From TMP-86 sp046347195 (GTDB taxonomy: Bacteria > Pseudomonadota > Gammaproteobacteria > Steroidobacterales > Steroidobacteraceae), in NCBI GenBank assembly GCA_046347195.1, contig JAXMGQ010000002.1, positions 62,001 through 126,000 of the forward strand: DNA of 64,000 bases, given 5' to 3'. Under the pieces are notes generated by a model. It had not been told where the DNA came from. It made no database searches and saw nothing but the letters and a program-made list of their open reading frames with translations. A program made the position numbers and the translations under genes. Below are positions 62,764 through 64,000 of the stretch, piece by piece; positions within the stretch are counted from its first letter, which is position 1; every line of letters begins with the position of its first letter.

Positions 62764-64000
62764 ATGGACAGCCTGGAAACTATCGGCGAGCACATCATCC
62801 ATCTCTCCGGCCAGCTCAACTGCCTGGAGCGACGTTGGCTTGCACTCATCGCCGAGTTCGACCGACGCAAGGGCTGGGCAGGGCCGGGCATCGCGAGCTG
62901 CGCGCACTGGCTGAATTGGCAATGCGGCATCGACCTGGGCACGGCGCGCGAGCGGCTGCGGGTGGCGCATGCGCTCGAGCAGTTGCCGAAGATCGGCGCC
63001 TCGATGGAGCGAGGAGAGCTGAGCTACTCCAAGGTGCGGGCCGTGACGCGCATCGCCGATGCGGGTAACGAGGATGCGCTCTTGATGACGGCGCTGCACA
63101 GTAGTGCGAGCCAGGTGGAGCGCATCGTGCGCTACTACCGATGCGCGCAGGAGTGTGAGGAGCTGAGCCGCGAAGAGCGCCAGCAGCGGCACCGCTCCCT
63201 GTACCATGAGTATCTGGAGGATGGCTCGATCCTGATCAAGGCTCGCCTGCCCGCCGAGACGGGGCGGCTGGTGCTCAATGCGGTGGAGGTGGCGCTCGAG
63301 TGCCTGCCGCGTCCGCCGGCAGCGGAACTGAAGATCGCGGATGGCTCAGCGCACCCTTGCGCACGGCGGGCCGATGCCCTGGGGCTGGTGGCGGAGGGCT
63401 TCCTGGCCGAAGGTCCCAAGGCCCAGTCCGGGCCTGAGCGTCAGCAGATCGTGGTGCATGTCGATGAGCAGGTGCTGAAAGAGCGCTGCGCGGGCCGTTG
63501 CGAGTTCGAGCAAGGGCCCTCCATTGCCGCCGAAACCGCGAGACGCCTGGCCTGCGATGCCAGCCTCGTGGAACTGGCCCACGATGAGAGCGGCAACGTG
63601 CTGGATATCGGGCGCAAGTCCCGCAGCATCCCGCCGGCCATCCGCCGGGCGCTCAACGCTCGCGACCGGGGTTGCCGCTTTCCCGGGTGCCACCACGATC
63701 GCTACGTCGATGGGCATCACATCCGTCACTGGGCCGATGGTGGGGAGACGCGGCTGGATAACCTGGTCACGCTGTGCCGGTACCATCATCGCGCGGTGCA
63801 TGAAGGGGGAATGACCATCCAGGTGCTCGATGATGGCGCGCTGCGCTTCTGTCGGGCGGATGGCACGCAGGTGCCTCATCATCCGCCGCAGCTGGGAGGT
63901 GAGGCGGTGTGGGCGGCCGAAGCCGAGGTCGCCGGCATCGATCCGCGGGCGGCCGCGACGCGCAGCTTCGCTGACACGCGCGTGGACTATGACCTCGCCG
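62764..64000 (+). CDS. DUF222 domain-containing HNH endonuclease (3' end cut by window)
   Basis: At least 412 residues from ATG 62764, still open at the window end. DUF222 part (about 5-250): GQLNCLERRWLALIAEFDRRKGW, SCAHWLNWQCGIDLGTARERLRVAHALEQLPKIGASMERGELSYSKVRAVTRIA. HNH part (about 300-350): RDRGCRFPGCHHDRYVDGHHIRHWADGGETRLDNLVTLCRYHHRAVHEGG with the Cys pairs and catalytic His. Such 13E12-type genes are widespread, often multi-copy and associated with mobile DNA. Function unproven. Confidence 0.9.
   Translation, partial: MDSLETIGEHIIHLSGQLNCLERRWLALIAEFDRRKGWAGPGIASCAHWLNWQCGIDLGTARERLRVAHALEQLPKIGASMERGELSYSKVRAVTRIADAGNEDALLMTALHSSASQVERIVRYYRCAQECEELSREERQQRHRSLYHEYLEDGSILIKARLPAETGRLVLNAVEVALECLPRPPAAELKIADGSAHPCARRADALGLVAEGFLAEGPKAQSGPERQQIVVHVDEQVLKERCAGRCEFEQGPSIAAETARRLACDASLVELAHDESGNVLDIGRKSRSIPPAIRRALNARDRGCRFPGCHHDRYVDGHHIRHWADGGETRLDNLVTLCRYHHRAVHEGGMTIQVLDDGALRFCRADGTQVPHHPPQLGGEAVWAAEAEVAGIDPRAAATRSFADTRVDYDLA

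Overview
The window is high-GC (roughly two thirds G+C by eye) with dense genes, short gaps and frequent ATGA stop/start overlaps. HrpB, IlvA, a one-piece haem-type sulfite/nitrite reductase with DUF934, DsbD, RluF, a PA0069-type radical SAM protein and ECF sigma factors all fit a soil or aquatic gammaproteobacterium of the Steroidobacteraceae/Nevskiales/Xanthomonadales kind. Species is not resolvable from the sequence. No rRNA, tRNA or CRISPR array was seen.

Layout. 1-7.5 kb: the end of hrpB, a VanZ-like membrane protein, a TPR protein with a likely frameshift at its signal peptide, a DUF2189 membrane protein, gamma-glutamyltransferase, a broken methyltransferase and a MOSC protein. 7.5-21 kb (minus strand): an 11-gene operon that is the most original part of the window. 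It encodes three lipoproteins, a degenerate Hanks kinase, a TPR protein, a PEGA/FGE-fold membrane protein, a small Lys/Pro-rich exported protein, a MotA/TolQ/ExbB channel, an Hsp70-like/FHA protein, two paralogous VWA proteins whose N-terminal helix looks like an ExbD/TolR/MotB stator helix, and a last lipoprotein. I read it as a proton-driven, phospho-regulated envelope machine without an established name. 21-26.9 kb: radical SAM protein, PNPOx-like protein, a gene remnant, two ECF sigma loci, and an ankyrin anti-sigma-like protein.

26.9-36.2 kb is the accessory region. A roughly 1-kb AT-richer element with a small ORF and an HNH nuclease sits between 64-bp direct repeats that duplicate the overlapping 3' ends of two convergent genes. 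After an M28 peptidase comes an array of three orphan Rhs C-terminal toxin tips, each followed by a plausible immunity gene. Then follow a large hairpin, a PIN toxin/antitoxin pair, an XRE regulator, a diverged repeat and a ferritin-like pseudogene.

36-64 kb is mainly housekeeping: a ParB-like protein; a sugar symporter-galK-galT operon; two 2-oxoglutarate oxygenases; CDF and MFS exporters; alpha/beta hydrolases; a large TPR Ser/Thr kinase; ilvA; a Bcr-type MFS; dsbD; rluF; a possible structured RNA ending in a strong terminator; an EEP-family protein; a CheD-like protein lacking the usual cysteine; the sulfite/nitrite reductase with DUF934; a VOC protein; and a DUF222-HNH protein cut by the window end.
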